Part shown: positions 24,793-37,575 of the stretch, piece by piece
How the letters are laid out: each line of letters opens with the position of its first letter
Position numbering within the stretch: position 1 is the stretch's first letter
DNA from: Chrysemys picta bellii
Taxonomy: Eukaryota; Chordata; Testudines; Emydidae
Direction: 5' to 3'
DNA length: 64,000 bases
Assembly: GCF_011386835.1 (NCBI RefSeq)
Contig: NC_088792.1
Coordinates: 237,107,894 to 237,171,893 of the forward strand
The notes under the pieces: generated by a model
What the model saw: only the letters and a program-made list of their open reading frames with translations
Told to the model about the DNA's origin: nothing
The model's database searches: none
Made by a program: the position numbers and the translations under genes

Positions 24793-27700
24793 TTATCTGG
24801 CTACAAAAGCTGCATCCACCTTTATTTTGCAAAAAAGTTGCAGGGAAGTTTTTAATGTAACAAATGCATATTATTAAAACCAGTGCTTTCCCTTTCAAAG
24901 AAATCCGAGGAATAAGGTGTTAGAAGTCTTAAACTGCATAGAAATGCAGTATAGGAGATTTGGCCATTGTATTTGAGATGTATGCATAGTCTCTATTAAT
25001 AAGAACACAGAACCTGATATTTCTCTCACAACAGTTTTACACATATATAATTTTTGATACTCTAGATCTTTACCAGAGTAAGTGAGAGTAACTCAGGCCC
25101 AGAGCATTACTATAAAACTATAAAGTATTTTTTTTTATTGTAGAAAAAGAAATTAAATAATTACATTTTAAATTATTTGTATCTTTATTCATTTGTTTAA
25201 ACAGTCAATTTATGGTTGAATTAGGTTGTATGAGAGTTACTGAGAAATTGTATAGCTGTATTTGCACAGAGCTGTACCTGATTCCAACCTCCTGTAGTGT
25301 GAGCAGTGGTAAGTGAACTGTTTCTGTGTTGTTCACTCACTCTGTCAGATCGAAACTCAGCTCAATAGCATTAAACTAGCTCCCATTTGAAAGATTTGTC
25401 TTACAAAACCCTGAAAACTGCTCTGAACATGCATACATTGATTTTGTTGCTGGAATCTCCTGAGCTTTGATGAAAAAGCAGACTCCACATGCAGGTGAAA
25501 GAGGGTTTACCTCTTCAATATTAAAAAGAGAAGATTAAGGATTTTTGTTCGGCTGAGGCTGAACTAATCAGTGGCATGCAAGGGTAAGAAAGTTGGCCTT
25601 GTGCCTATAGTAGTGCATTATTTGCTGTGATTGAACAAGTAGTTAGTTGGTCAAGTGAAAAATTTCTCCAATAGCTGCCTATGAGTTGCAGCATACCATT
25701 ATTCCAATTTGCATGGCTAATTGAATGACCTGTAGGGTATAAGACAATTTTTTTCCACCTATGCAGGGGAAGGCAATTGTTGCCTTTTTTGTTGGACATT
25801 CACTTAAGTTCTGTCCTGGAAAAAATATGTGTTATATAAATGAACAGAAAAGCATTCAAATGATACCATATTTTCAAGTGTTGAACAGTTTAGTATTCAT
25901 TGAAGAGATGACGCATTTTGTGATCTAAAATTTAGTTCCATTCCATTTAGTTCTGCTAAAGCATAAAAGACATGTGAGATGACCAATTTCCATAAACTTT
26001 CATGGTTTTCTCTATAGAATAAGGATGAGTTTTGGGGCTTGTCAGCTGGAGAACATTTCTTGTTTGGCCTTGGTACAGGCATCTATTTTACTGCATTTTG
26101 CTAGCATCAGAATGCATGCAACTATGTTAAAATCTGTGGCATGAGAGGATTAGAGTGTACACATCATCATGCAAGAGGGAATGCCATAGTGAAATAACTG
26201 CAGCACCTCAAATAGAAGGAAAATTTTACACTTTATGGTATCAGCTCTAGTAACTATTTATACCTACTTCCCATGATTTCAGTAAAGTGATGTGAAAATT
26301 CTCTGAAATTATGATGCAAACAAGGCTTTGGGGGGGGAAAGGAAAGGTTTAAATAAACTAGCTACACTGTAAGATATCATGGAATGATACACATATATCT
26401 AGAATCAAGTCTTATCAGCCATGTCTTTGATCTGTTGTAAGAAATAAAATAACAATGCTGAAATAAACTCTGCAGAGACAGATAAAGCTGGATAAGAGAA
26501 TTTCAGAAATTAGATAACATTTATTTTCCATCATTTGTAAGAATCACTTGGTTTGCCTCTTAGGCATACGTTGTTTGCGTTCTTATGGTTCACTCAGCAT
26601 GTTTCTTCTTCAACAGATCTGCTTTCCTGTTGCTGTTAAATTGAGGTCCCACTTCAGAAATAAATAGTGTGAAAACCTAGAAAAAAAGAGCTAACTTCTG
26701 AGCACATCTTATATCATTAAAATGATAATGGCAGATTCCAAAGAAGTAACAGATTATGTTGACTGTTTTCATGGCCTACTTCAATATGAATACAGAGCTA
26801 TAGGGGACAAGAAGAAAAGGATCTGTAGATGACATATAGGTCTAGAGGGTTACTTCTCCAATTCAATGAAATTGCGAATGGTCTCCAACCCTTGTATGAA
26901 AATAGTGTGTAAATGCTGATTAAGAGCAACTAAAACTTAAATGTATTTAATGACCAGATACATTCCTAAGAGTATACAATGCTCATATGATAGTGTAAAG
27001 CATTTATGTTACTTGAGCATTTTCAGTTTAATCATCAGCCTCATATTAATACAATATTAAGTATTTCAGAATTTAACAAATTGAAAGCAGTAGTATGAAG
27101 TTTAGGCCACTTGTTATCAAAAGATTTTTCATTTCAATTCTAGCATTATATTATTCTATCTGTAGTTATTTCATACTGTATTTCTAATATACTCAAAGAC
27201 TTTAGCTGCCAGGCTAAAAGCTGAAGCAGTGGAATTTTTTTCCAGACCAATCCATAAAGATGCCTTTTTCACCTCTTTGATGTGATAAGGAAGTGTTAAA
27301 TCAAAGTGAATCCCTCTTCTGCACCTTGGGACCAAATAGTGCTTAAGCCAATTGTTACTACTCCTGGGTGTTTTAGACACTGAACCATGCATCCTTCTTT
27401 GCAGATCAGAGAGGATTGTAACAGTCATCCTGTGCCACCTGCTATCACTTAATTAGTATAATCATCTAATTTCCAGTTGGAAATAATGGAACCATGCACT
27501 TTTTAGTAATTGCAACCATCATAATATATTCCAAATTATGTTACACTAATATTATGTGATTTAGACATTTTAGGAGGGGACACTTGCTTTGCATTTGCAC
27601 ACCAGTTTTTCTGATCTCGACTCCCACCCAGTAGCACAAGGGCCATAATCAGTTTTCTGCCTCATTATGATCCTAAAGATATTACTGCTCTGTAATAGGA

Positions 27701-28336
27701 CTGTGCGAATGAGCCTGTGGTAAATACAATTTAAGCTTTAGTGGACAGAGCAACGAATAAATAATGTAACCAGGTCTTCATAATAATATAAAATGCTTTG
27801 GTTTTAGGGTTTAACAAAATCTAGAAGATTTTTCTAAAATATTGGTGATCACATATTAGAGTGAGATCTTAAACACACTCTGTATAGATTCCAGGGTTAA
27901 AGAATAATGCCATTTGAACTGAAGAGGTTCTGATGTTTAACATAATTAGACAGCTTGCATTTTCCTCCCAGAGATTACATCACAGCAAATGAATAGGTAA
28001 TGAATGGGTCAACTTGGGGCAGCTTCATTTCACTGAACAGACAGTTCTGGGCCATGATGCTTAAAAAAAAAAAGAGAGAGAAAGAGGGAGAGAGATGAGC
28101 CAGTGAGACTGGGAGACACAAGGCAATCCAGAGCCACTGTCAGAGTTAACCCTCCCCCTCACCAAATGATACTGCACTGCAAAGAGAAGCACTGTCACAC
28201 ATATATCAGGCAAGGTTATTACTGCTCTACTCAGTAAACATGCCATGCCTGCTGGACATCTAGTTTGATTTCATTTTTGTGATGTATGTTATATGCAAAT
28301 CTAGGATGGTGAGTGCCAAGTCGCATTCAAAGTATT
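24793..28336 (+). other. Intron, no recognisable element
   Basis: AT-rich, with no named repeat apart from a G run near 26331 and an A-rich then (GA)-rich patch at 28064-28095. The minus-strand frame at 27171-27428 shows no domain or splice support. Confidence 0.4.
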
Positions 28337-28409
28337 GGGTCAAATTCATTCCAGGTGTAGTTCCAGGTCCACTGACTTCAATGAGTTACACCTGGGATGA
28401 ATTTGGTCC
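28337..28409. repeat. 73-bp hairpin MITE
   Basis: Arms GGGTCAAATTCATTCCAGG and CCTGGGATGAATTTGGTCC are nearly perfect reverse complements. The centre contains CCACTGACTTCAATGAG. It is flanked by ATT on both sides, compatible with a 3-bp duplication. Confidence 0.7.
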
Positions 28410-31285
28410 ATTATTAACTAGATAGATGATACGTCCAGCTCTCTTAGTATGCTAAAATACTGAGAATGCATATAAATAATGAAGTTTGTAATTACAGTTC
28501 TGTTTTAAATTTGTGTCCCTAAATGTGCTGATGCATATGTAATTGTTCATAATTATCATTCTGCTATTTTGTTCTATTTTTATTTGATTTAAGTATATTT
28601 GAATTTCTCTTTAAAAAAACAGAAATACACATTTAGTGCATATTTTAAAATGTATTAGTAAGTTTTCCAAAATACACAATACTGGCCAGCATGATATCCT
28701 AACCATATTGGCAAATAATATTGGCCTTAAATATCACAATAGGTAGGTAGGTAGCTAGATAGTATTTATAAATGGAAAACATGATCCTGCCCTTTAAAAC
28801 ATTCTATAAACAGTGTGTTTGTTATCACTGATTACATGTTAATATACACAAGTTGGTGATCTTGTTAATCAATAGGAGCCAATAGAGCAGTTACTGATCA
28901 ATATTATAGACAAAGATTTCATTCATTTATGCAATTCCAATAGAAAAAAATATTGTACGTAACAAGTTGCTCTGTAAAATGTACCATCATAGAGATCTGT
29001 TCCTAATGGAAAACAAGATAGTTTTTAAAAAGAATCCCCCTTCAGTAAGAGATTTAAAAAGCATATGCATGACTTACCTTTACATACATCTTTTAACTCG
29101 GTTTAGTTTTCTATACTTCCCTTGTGCTGTTTTGTACATTCCTGCATCTTGCAGTATTATACACTGTGAAGACCTAGTAAGCGAGTTAAAGTCTGATGAC
29201 GCTAACGAATCCCAGCGCAAATGACTGAATCAATAGGAAACCAGCCACTGCTGTTTAAGTGTATCGATAAATGTACCTTTATTTTCTCTTGAATGGATAA
29301 GTGTCGCAGTTAAAAGTCCTATGGATCTCTTAATTGAAAGTTAATTTTAAATCAATAAAGTGAGTCATTTAAATATTGATCAGCCCTTTCTACACAAATT
29401 GTTAGCTGATTTTTTTTTGCAACAACTTTGTTAAATGCAATCAATAGCCCACAATCAGTGCATTCCATAAAAAATTGACAGATGTTCCCAAAATGCCTTC
29501 TAGGCATAATCTTATCTGTTTACATATGCAGCATAGATATTTCAGCCCTTTTCATGTGTACCTAGGTATCCCTGCCAAAAACATGTTTTCCTTATATACG
29601 AAATAGCAGTATTAAATATATTTTGAAAATTAAAAGGAAGGTATCTTAGATATCACTTGATTGGATAAGTAGTATTCCTATTGTTTCATTAATGCAGATT
29701 CACTGCAAAGGAAGAATGTCATTATTTTTACACACAGAATAAAAAAGATATACACATTTATCTGAAGCATAAATTCTAGAACATATATGTCAAAAGCCAT
29801 TACATGTGCTACTATGCACAAAATTATATTTGGCTTTCAATGAATTAGATGTGTATGCATGCATGTGTGTACATGCTTATCAAGTTGTGGAACGGAAAGT
29901 GCTTTTTATTTATTTTGTTTTACTTCTTGGATATCATCTCTCCTTTTGTGTAGCAGCAAATAGCCAGACTTCCTTTCATTTCAATTTTGACAAAGAGGGC
30001 AGTCAAGTTAAAAGGATACAAATTTCATTTCATGAGATTCATGTTGATTAACCTAATAAAGTATATTCAGCTACACGTGGCTTTCAACATACTAGCAAAT
30101 CTGAGGCTCCTCTAACATGGCTTCCCACAGCACTTTTAGTGATTTGTCGGTGGCGGCACACTAGAACTTATGCTGCCACATATATAACAAAAAAGCAGAA
30201 CTGGTCATTTTGATATAGGCAATACTAACTGTATTTTGGTCCTGCATCCCTTAATTACTACCCTATAAACATATCTAAAACCATATTTTGATTTATAGAG
30301 CTGTAAACTGAAAGCTTCAAAACCCTTCTCTATTTTCATATTTATTTGTTTTAAACTCTAGAACACGGTTCCTGGCAAGAGTAGATTTGTGTTTCTAAGC
30401 AGTAAATACTTTGAATCACAGGAAGCTTCAATTCATTGTAACAAATCACAAATGCATACATAGTACAGTTTAGCCACAATTCAGTTTTTTTAGTGATATC
30501 ACTTAAGTATGAAATAAAGCAAAATCAAGATCTGTAATTATGTTGACTGACATTTGACTGAAAAGTAAAACTATCACCATAATTATATTTCTTTTCTAAA
30601 TGACAAGCCAAAAAACAAATCATATAATTAAAACTGTTTAACATTTAATCACTTAAGACTGAAAATAATAAACAAAATGATTTTTTCCTCCTTTCTGAGA
30701 GTTCTAAAATGCCAGCATAAGGAGATGTATAAAAACTCTAGGACCTCATGGCAAAAAATCTAAGCAGTGATGCAGTATAATTTGCACTGTTTTTGCTATT
30801 ATTACAGACTCCTTCTCCTGCAAATCCACTCTTCTTTAATCCTGCATTATTGTTCTCTTAATGCAACATCTCAGAACGCATTTCATTCCATTTTGTGTGT
30901 TAGAAAAGCCATATCAAAAGGGAAGATTAAAAAGAAATGGTCAGGTATCATTAGTTCATATGCATACGGGTTCAGCATGTGAAGATGCAGTTTCTAGGAT
31001 AGGACTTAAGATGTGACTGATAGATCTTATTTGTCTGATAGAGTTGACCAGGGAAATAGAGCTACAGCTGGTTACTTCATTAGGTCCTCTCATTGATTGA
31101 ACCCTGCTGAAGTGATGCAGCAGGCTCCTGAGATAACTGCTGGTAATAGAACAAAATGAATTCTTATCACAGAGATTGGAAAGGCCATTAACCCTGGCCT
31201 CCAATGCTTTTCAGAGGTCACAGACAGGAAGCCAAGCGGTGACTGGGAAAACTGTTTTCTGCCTAAGTACAGGTCATGTTAGAGG
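28410..31285 (+). other. Intron, no recognisable element
   Basis: AT-rich unique sequence. A short (GGTA)n tract sits at 28741-28755. Open frames at 28967-29224 and 29806-30051 are unsupported. Confidence 0.4.
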
Positions 31286-31286
31286 G

Positions 31287-31334
<48 letters not shown>
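31286..31334. repeat. Compound microsatellite (GT)n(GA)n
   Basis: About 12 GT units (31286-31310) followed directly by about 12 GA units (31311-31334). Confidence 0.95.
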
Positions 31335-34300
31335 CTTTTTTTACCCTTCGGCTTCTGTACAGATGAAACTATTACCCTGGCAGATGTTAATAATCAGCTG
31401 TAAATAAATATTGGAAGCAGAAGAAGAAAAATGAGAGAGCACAGGAATTTATTTCAATAAATATTTAATAAAAGAGCAATTGTTACTGTGATATTTACTG
31501 CCAGTTCTGCTGTAGATTTTTGCCTAATACTTTTCCATATAAATTGAAAAGAGAAATACGTAGAGGCACTTAAAAAGGAAATTTAATATGGTTTTATATA
31601 AAAATACTTTTCCTTCCTTCCTTCAAAGATGAGGATTATAATTGCCTGCCGCCTGCCTGCCTGCCTTTGCCAGCAAGCCTATCACCAGTTCATCGGTGAA
31701 TTAGTGCAGGGCACTGTTTGCCTTTCACCTGGTTGAGTAGGGTATATATCTAAGTAACAGTCCTATAATTTACATTTAATGCAACCTTTCAATTGACCAA
31801 GAGCCCACAACCTAAGCCCCCATCTCACAGCTGAGGACTTTCCCACATTTGTCAAGTCAGTGCCACTTGAAGATCAGCCAAAAGAAATCTTCCATTTAAA
31901 GCCTGGAGCGCCACATGACAGTTTTCCTACCTATGGTGAAGAATCCAGTCGTTACAGAGGTCATTTTGTTTGCTGTATGTTTAACAGTAGCTTGAGAAGG
32001 AACAATGTACTGTACATGTGCATTAAGACCATTAAGTGGGATGCCTCTCATAAAATAGAACATTTTCTCTTCATTACTGATGTATATAAGGCAATACAGA
32101 TACATGTTGTAGGTTGTTTTTAGCAAAATGTTGGTGGCTTCTATACTTATGATTGTGATTTAATTTCAATGTCTGTGGTCTCTGTTGGAGCCAATCTTTC
32201 ACAAGGAGCAAGTTCGTTTAAATGTAAATGGGGTCCTGTGGATGGAAAAAACTACCTACTTCATGTCTTTGGGGACCCACCCAAGCATTTGGTTTGGCCT
32301 TCCATGCATAAATAATAACAAGAAGGTATGCTGTCATTGCGTTGCTTGAAACACCAGAAGTGGTTTGGCACAGCAAAAACCAAAGCACTAAACTGAGACT
32401 GGTTTGGATAAATTTACATTTCAGATCCTTATTCTGATTAAACTGCTTTAAAAAGAGAGAGAGAGAAAGTGAGTTATTTTGAGGACTTGTGGATTACAGG
32501 AACAGATGAAAACCAGCTAAAGTAAAGAGCATACCACACCTAAAAATATTCTAAAATAACAGGAAAGTTTGCAGTTTTGTTAACTTGAATGGATTTCCCC
32601 CCCGTAATTGTTTGTAGCATTTTGTAGGAACAGCAAGAGGATGTGGTAATACGATCAACATTCATTTTTCAACTTAAAATGCAGCTATTGCAGAGTCAAG
32701 TTATTTAGCTTTTCTCTGAATCTGACACACATATGTCAGACCTCAAAATCTTCTTTGTTGACTTCCACAAGGTATATTTAATCATAGCAGAAAATTATAA
32801 ATGTATATAATTTTTACCCAGAAAAATCTTAAACTTCTTTTCAACTGTGCAAGTTAATAGATATTGTTTTAAAAATTATTTAATTAAATGCATGCTTTTG
32901 CTTATCTCATTTATCAAGAATGCTGTATTCTGTTGCAGATGTTTCAATGCATGACACACAGGCCTGGAATTTCAGTGTGTGATACCTGAGGTGAAACTCA
33001 CTTATGAAACTTTTAAATGTGTTATGCACTAGGAATATTAGAATTGTGAGTTCATTCCAGATTGTGTAATAAAGAACTGGTATTTACTCTTTTCAGAGAT
33101 CCCTTTTTAGGATATTTGATAAGCATTTTTTTTATGAATCAGCATTAGTTCAAGTCGAGTTAAATTTAAGCAATACAGGATTTGCTGTCTAGGGTAAGAA
33201 ACAGGATATTAGTGTTTATGTTACTCAGCCACATTAGATGTAGCTGTGAATCAAATAATTTTATCCTGGTGGCTTCAGAAACCTTAAATGTTCATCCATT
33301 GGTCTCTCTCTTCCTTTATTTCATTGAGCTGGCTAAGTAACAATAACCAGAGCTGTATGTTTACTTTTCATAAAGATTCCAGTGAAATAAATGCATTATA
33401 GATATACAGTGGCCGAGCTAATGTGTTTTTCTATCTGACATATTATTCACCATTGCGGGAAATATGTGTTGTGCTGTTTTTCATTATTCAGTTGCATTCC
33501 ATACAGACAGATTTTCACAGAACCTCTTAAGTCTTCTAGATATATTTGCTGACAACCCCATATTGTTAGGATTTTTTTTTTTAAAAATGGATCTCAAATA
33601 CTGTCATGACAATTCAGAAGCAGAAGTTGCTTCCAACGTAATTCTCCAATCAGAAACCTTGACAGCCTGTATGATACCTCAATAACAGTCTTATTGGCTG
33701 CAATGTGGACAATTATTATTTAGAATTATAAAATTATTTTAACAATATGTTTTATTCACCTTTGTGCTTTGCAAGAATTGTCATGATTTATGAATTCATA
33801 TGGGGGAAAAAGCTTCCTCCTGATTAATTAGACTTAAACTGATTTGAGAATAATAGTATAAATTATTATTATTGAAGCAGCTATTGATGAAAGAACATAT
33901 TCTATTGTAGGTGCTAATAGTTTTTTAGAACTGTGTTGAATTTTTTGAAGGTACTTTTCTTGAAGTGGCAAAGAAATGACAATGTAGAAAATAGTATTAA
34001 TCTATAGATGACTGATTGCAAGACTGGACGCTATACTTTATTACAGTATAAAGTCTCTCGAACAACAGTTCATGAAGAAAAGATAAAGAATGCCCACACA
34101 TTTCCCACTTATAAGGCATGTTAGAACTAGAAGGTTTGATTTTGAATGTAGGCCTAAGTAAATGAGCTCCTGTTGGTTACCCATGTAGAAATAAGTTTGT
34201 GTGATGCTTCCAAAACAGAAGTGCTTCATGTAAAGGATATGGTCAAGGTTGGCAAGCCAAAAATATGACCTTTTTTCAGTGCACTTGTAATTTAGTCTAA

Positions 34301-35040
34301 ATGGCTTGGTAATACATTTGGTGGGGTTCCTTTTAAAGGGAGGATTACAAATCCACTTTATTTGAAAAATAAACTCTGTGCTTGTTGCAGATAGACCAGA
34401 AGGAAGATGGTTGCCCACAAAAGTAGTGAAACTGCTATAATCTATTAATATAAGTAATTAACAATTATTGGCCAAGGGCATGTTGTGCCTGCAAGCTAAA
34501 TTGTATCATCCCCCCCAAACCTTTAACATGACTCCCCAAAGCACCACCTCAGCATCCCTGACCAGGACAGAAAGAAGATTACTTACATATGTAGATGCAA
34601 AAGTAGCCCTGCTATGGCCAAACCTTCATAGTCAGCTTATTCCTGTTGTTAGTGAGGGGTGAATTCCCCCTTGGCTTGCAATCACACTAGTATTGGGAGA
34701 CCATAAAACCTGCCTTTGGTGATCTAAATCTCAAACCAGAAAACCACAAATATAGGTAGAATGATGGGATCAATGAAGTCTGGCACTGGTCAGGAAACAG
34801 ACCATTCTGTGGTTTCCAAGGGGATGGACTGGCTTGGAATGGTGCGGGGGCAGGATTTAAATTTGTCTCCCTGGGAAAAACCAATTTGGTGCCAGCAGCT
34901 GCAGTATCTCCAGTATGGACTACTCCAACTGATTGATAAAAGGCAGGTATGTTCTCTTTTCTGACTGCACAGAAGCAAGCCTGGCTGAATTTTTCTAGAC
35001 CCTACAGTAACAAATCTGTGGACTGTTTTTCTTTGTACTT
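31335..35040 (+). other. Intron, a few short tandem tracts
   Basis: AT-rich intron. Short CTTC-type (31613-31625) and CCTG-type (31652-31668) tracts are present. No LINE, SINE or gene is seen. Frames such as 34041-34418 minus have no support. Confidence 0.4.
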
Positions 35041-35224
35041 AGAATCATAGAACATCAGGGTTGGAAGGGACCTCAGGAGGTCATCTAGTCCAACCCCCTT
35101 CTCAAAGCAGGACCAATCCCCAGACAGATTTTTGCCCCAGATCCCTAAATGTCCCTTCAAGGATTGAATTTACAACCCTGGATTTAGTAGGCCAATGCTC
35201 AAACCACTAGCTATCCCTCCCCCT
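35041..35224 (-). mobile_element. tRNA-derived SINE with CR1 tail (tortoise Pol III SINE type)
   Basis: On the minus strand the head reads like a tRNA. An A box (GATAGCTAGTGGTTTGAGC) comes first, and a B box (GTTGTAAATTCAATCC) follows about 30 bases later. The body passes through CATTTAGGGATCTGGGGC and GGATTGGTCCTGCTTTGAG. The 3' end is a CR1 tail, GTTGGACTAGATGACC then GGTCCCTTCCAACCCTGA, finishing in the CR1 octamer-like ATTCT. A tRNA head joined to a CR1 tail is the structure of the tortoise Pol III SINE (Cry), which is mobilised by CR1 machinery. It is full length by structure and is the strongest taxon marker in the window. Confidence 0.85.
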
Positions 35225-35618
35225 CACGTGCTTGGATGCATGTTGTATGTTTTTTCTGCTGACCTTGTTCAATTTTATTGTCGTGACATTTGGACTAAGT
35301 TACAAGTGCATTGAAGGAAGGGACTCCTTTCTTGTAGGTGAAATAGTGGTACTAAAGTGAAATTTACAAGATTCCTACTTTATGAAGTTCTCAGATGGCA
35401 AAATTCTTGTAAACTTTGCTTTTCTGCCTCTGGAGTGGATTAAATAGATACGGTAGGGAAGAAGTTTTAAGTTTGTTTGTCCATATTTCAAAATGTTGAG
35501 TCACCACTTTTTCCTGTGTGTGATTTCCAGCCTTTTAAATCTTTTAAATAAAATATTCTTTCATCATGAAATGTGAATAGTAACAAGTATACAAAATATT
35601 GATTCCCACAGACTCTTA
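35225..35618 (+). other. Intron, no recognisable element
   Basis: Nothing named is seen between the SINE and the Harbinger-like element. The last three bases (TTA) are the latter's left target duplication. Confidence 0.5.
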
Positions 35619-35961
35619 GGGCCAGATGCTCAGCTGTACCACGACTCTGCTCTGCACAGCTGAGGATGTCGGAGTGAAACTGGCTTTAAACCGCTTCTGT
35701 GCTCCCCAATGCCAAGGGCTCATAGCATGCATCCAGGGATCACTAAAGTCCAGCATTCCAGTGATGTCCCTTCCCCGCCAGCCACATCCCCCATCACTGA
35801 AGGTGGGGTGGAACTAACCAGTTACACTGGCTATGTTCCACTGGTGAGGAGATTCCTCTACTCCAGGGGCACTCCTGTGTAGCCAGTTAAATTGGCTTTT
35901 AGGCTACTGTGTGCTGCCAGAGCAGTGAGAAGCAACCTTATCAAATGCTAAGATCTGCCCC
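35619..35961. mobile_element. 343-bp PIF/Harbinger-like non-autonomous element
   Basis: The left end is GGGCCAGATGCTCAGC and the right end reverse complemented is GGGGCAGATCTTAGC. TTA flanks both sides (35616-35618 and 35962-35964). The interior is moderately GC-rich with no transposase frame; the 35626-35817 frame is not a transposase. Confidence 0.6.
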
Positions 35962-35964
35962 TTA

Positions 35965-37484
35965 GTCTCTCAGTTCATTATAATAGGTTGGCACTTTGTG
36001 TGTTTCTTTTTATTTTGGTACTCTGTATTACAAAGGGTTACAGTATTGCCTTCTTCCTCATACAATGCATCATTTGGACCCAACAGTCACTAGCAGAGTT
36101 CTGCTTCAGTCTTCATGACTGATTATTTCTTATTAAATTCTCTCCCAATAAAGAAAAGTTTATAAAACATTGTAACTGACAAAGTAGAGCAGTTCATGCT
36201 ACTAAGACTATATGCCATCCTTTCTAGCCTTTATTTGTATTATAGCACATATTCCATCATTATTCCACATATTTTCATTGTGGAGTAAACAAAGAGTAGA
36301 AGGAATATCAAATAGAGGGTTTAGGCAAACTACGTTAGATTAGGAAACAATAAAAAAAGGTTCAGCAAAAGTTAAATGAAACAGTAGGGGTCCAAATGAG
36401 ACTGTGTGTTGCTGTACTGTAGCTTAGGTTAGTGCTTTCATTTTAAGTGCTATAAAATTATTTTAACTGCAGTTCTGCTTAAATAGGGATGGGGACCATT
36501 TATAAGGAAACAAGCTAATTACTGCTTTCCTATTATAAAAATCTTAAAATAATTATTAAACAATGTTTTCACACAGTTCATTTAAGGAATCAAAAAATTG
36601 CCCCAGTAAAAAGATTTTTTGCCACAATTTTTCTTCATTTTTAAAAAATGAACCTAAATGTCCAGTTTCACTACTTGTTCATTCCTCAAGTACTTTCCTC
36701 AAATGTCCATAGCTGGAGGGAGAAAATATAGATGGAGTACTGAAAAAAAAAGGTGGTTTTTCACGTGTTTGCAGTTTTCCTAAGACACCATCTAGTCAAT
36801 CTTACGTTTTAGTTTTAAGCACATATACAGTAATTCAAGTCTTCATGAATCATGAGTCAGACCCATGTCAAGGGTCTTTGACCCATGCCAAGGTCCTCTT
36901 TATCCACCTAGTAACTTACTTAATGCCATGACAACACAGATGACTTCCAAGAGCTTTTGGCAGGTACCAAGCTGAACATTTTTCTTGATTAAGGGTGACC
37001 CAGAGCTTCAGAACAGGGCAAGCTGGTTTGGCCAACTGTGGGTTGGTTTGTATCTCTATGGATATGTGGATGGTGGGCAAACCACTGATTACAAGGGGGA
37101 GTGGCTACTGGGTCTGCTTTGGTGGCAACAGCCAGTAGCAGCATGCCGCACTGTGCAAATGCGTCTCTGAAGTACACAAACTGCACTGATGATTTGATGT
37201 AAGTGCACATCTCCTCAAGGAGCAGCTGCAGATGTCAAACCATCTTCCCTACTAAGCTAAGACAGGACGTGGTGATCTGACAAATTCCATTCTGCGCCTG
37301 ATAGAATGGGTTCTGAACACCACATCATTTTTACATGCAGTCCAAGATGGATACTGGTCTGTATAATGGCCTTGGCTAGAGAGTCTTTTCTCTGTTATAT
37401 GATTATTTGAGAATGTAGCTAGGGTGGTGATCTATGATGATGCTGGTATCAGTCAAGTATCCATCTTGAAATCAGAGCTGCTGG
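35965..37484 (+). other. Intron, no recognisable element
   Basis: AT-rich. A small local duplication, GACCCATGTCAAGG and GACCCATGCCAAGG, lies at 36860-36893. No gene seen. Confidence 0.4.
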
Positions 37485-37575
37485 GTGCTCAGCATTTCTG
37501 AAAATCACTTATTTAGGTATCTTAATATGGATTTAGTATCATAAATTTAAGCTCCTCATTTTGAAAATCTTGGCT
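37485..37575. repeat. Degenerate MITE-like repeat
   Basis: Contains GGGTGCTCAGCATTTCTGAA, ATTTAGGTATCTTAATATGG and TTTTGAAAATCTTGGC, words of a common reptile fold-back element. Ends are uncertain. Confidence 0.35.

Noticed and set aside
32940..32990. Exon-like segment after TATTCTGTTGCAG and before GTGAAA
   Set aside because: All three frames contain a stop.
35150..35224. Functional tRNA gene
   Set aside because: A and B boxes are present, but the sequence continues into a CR1 tail and lacks a proper acceptor stem. It is a SINE head.
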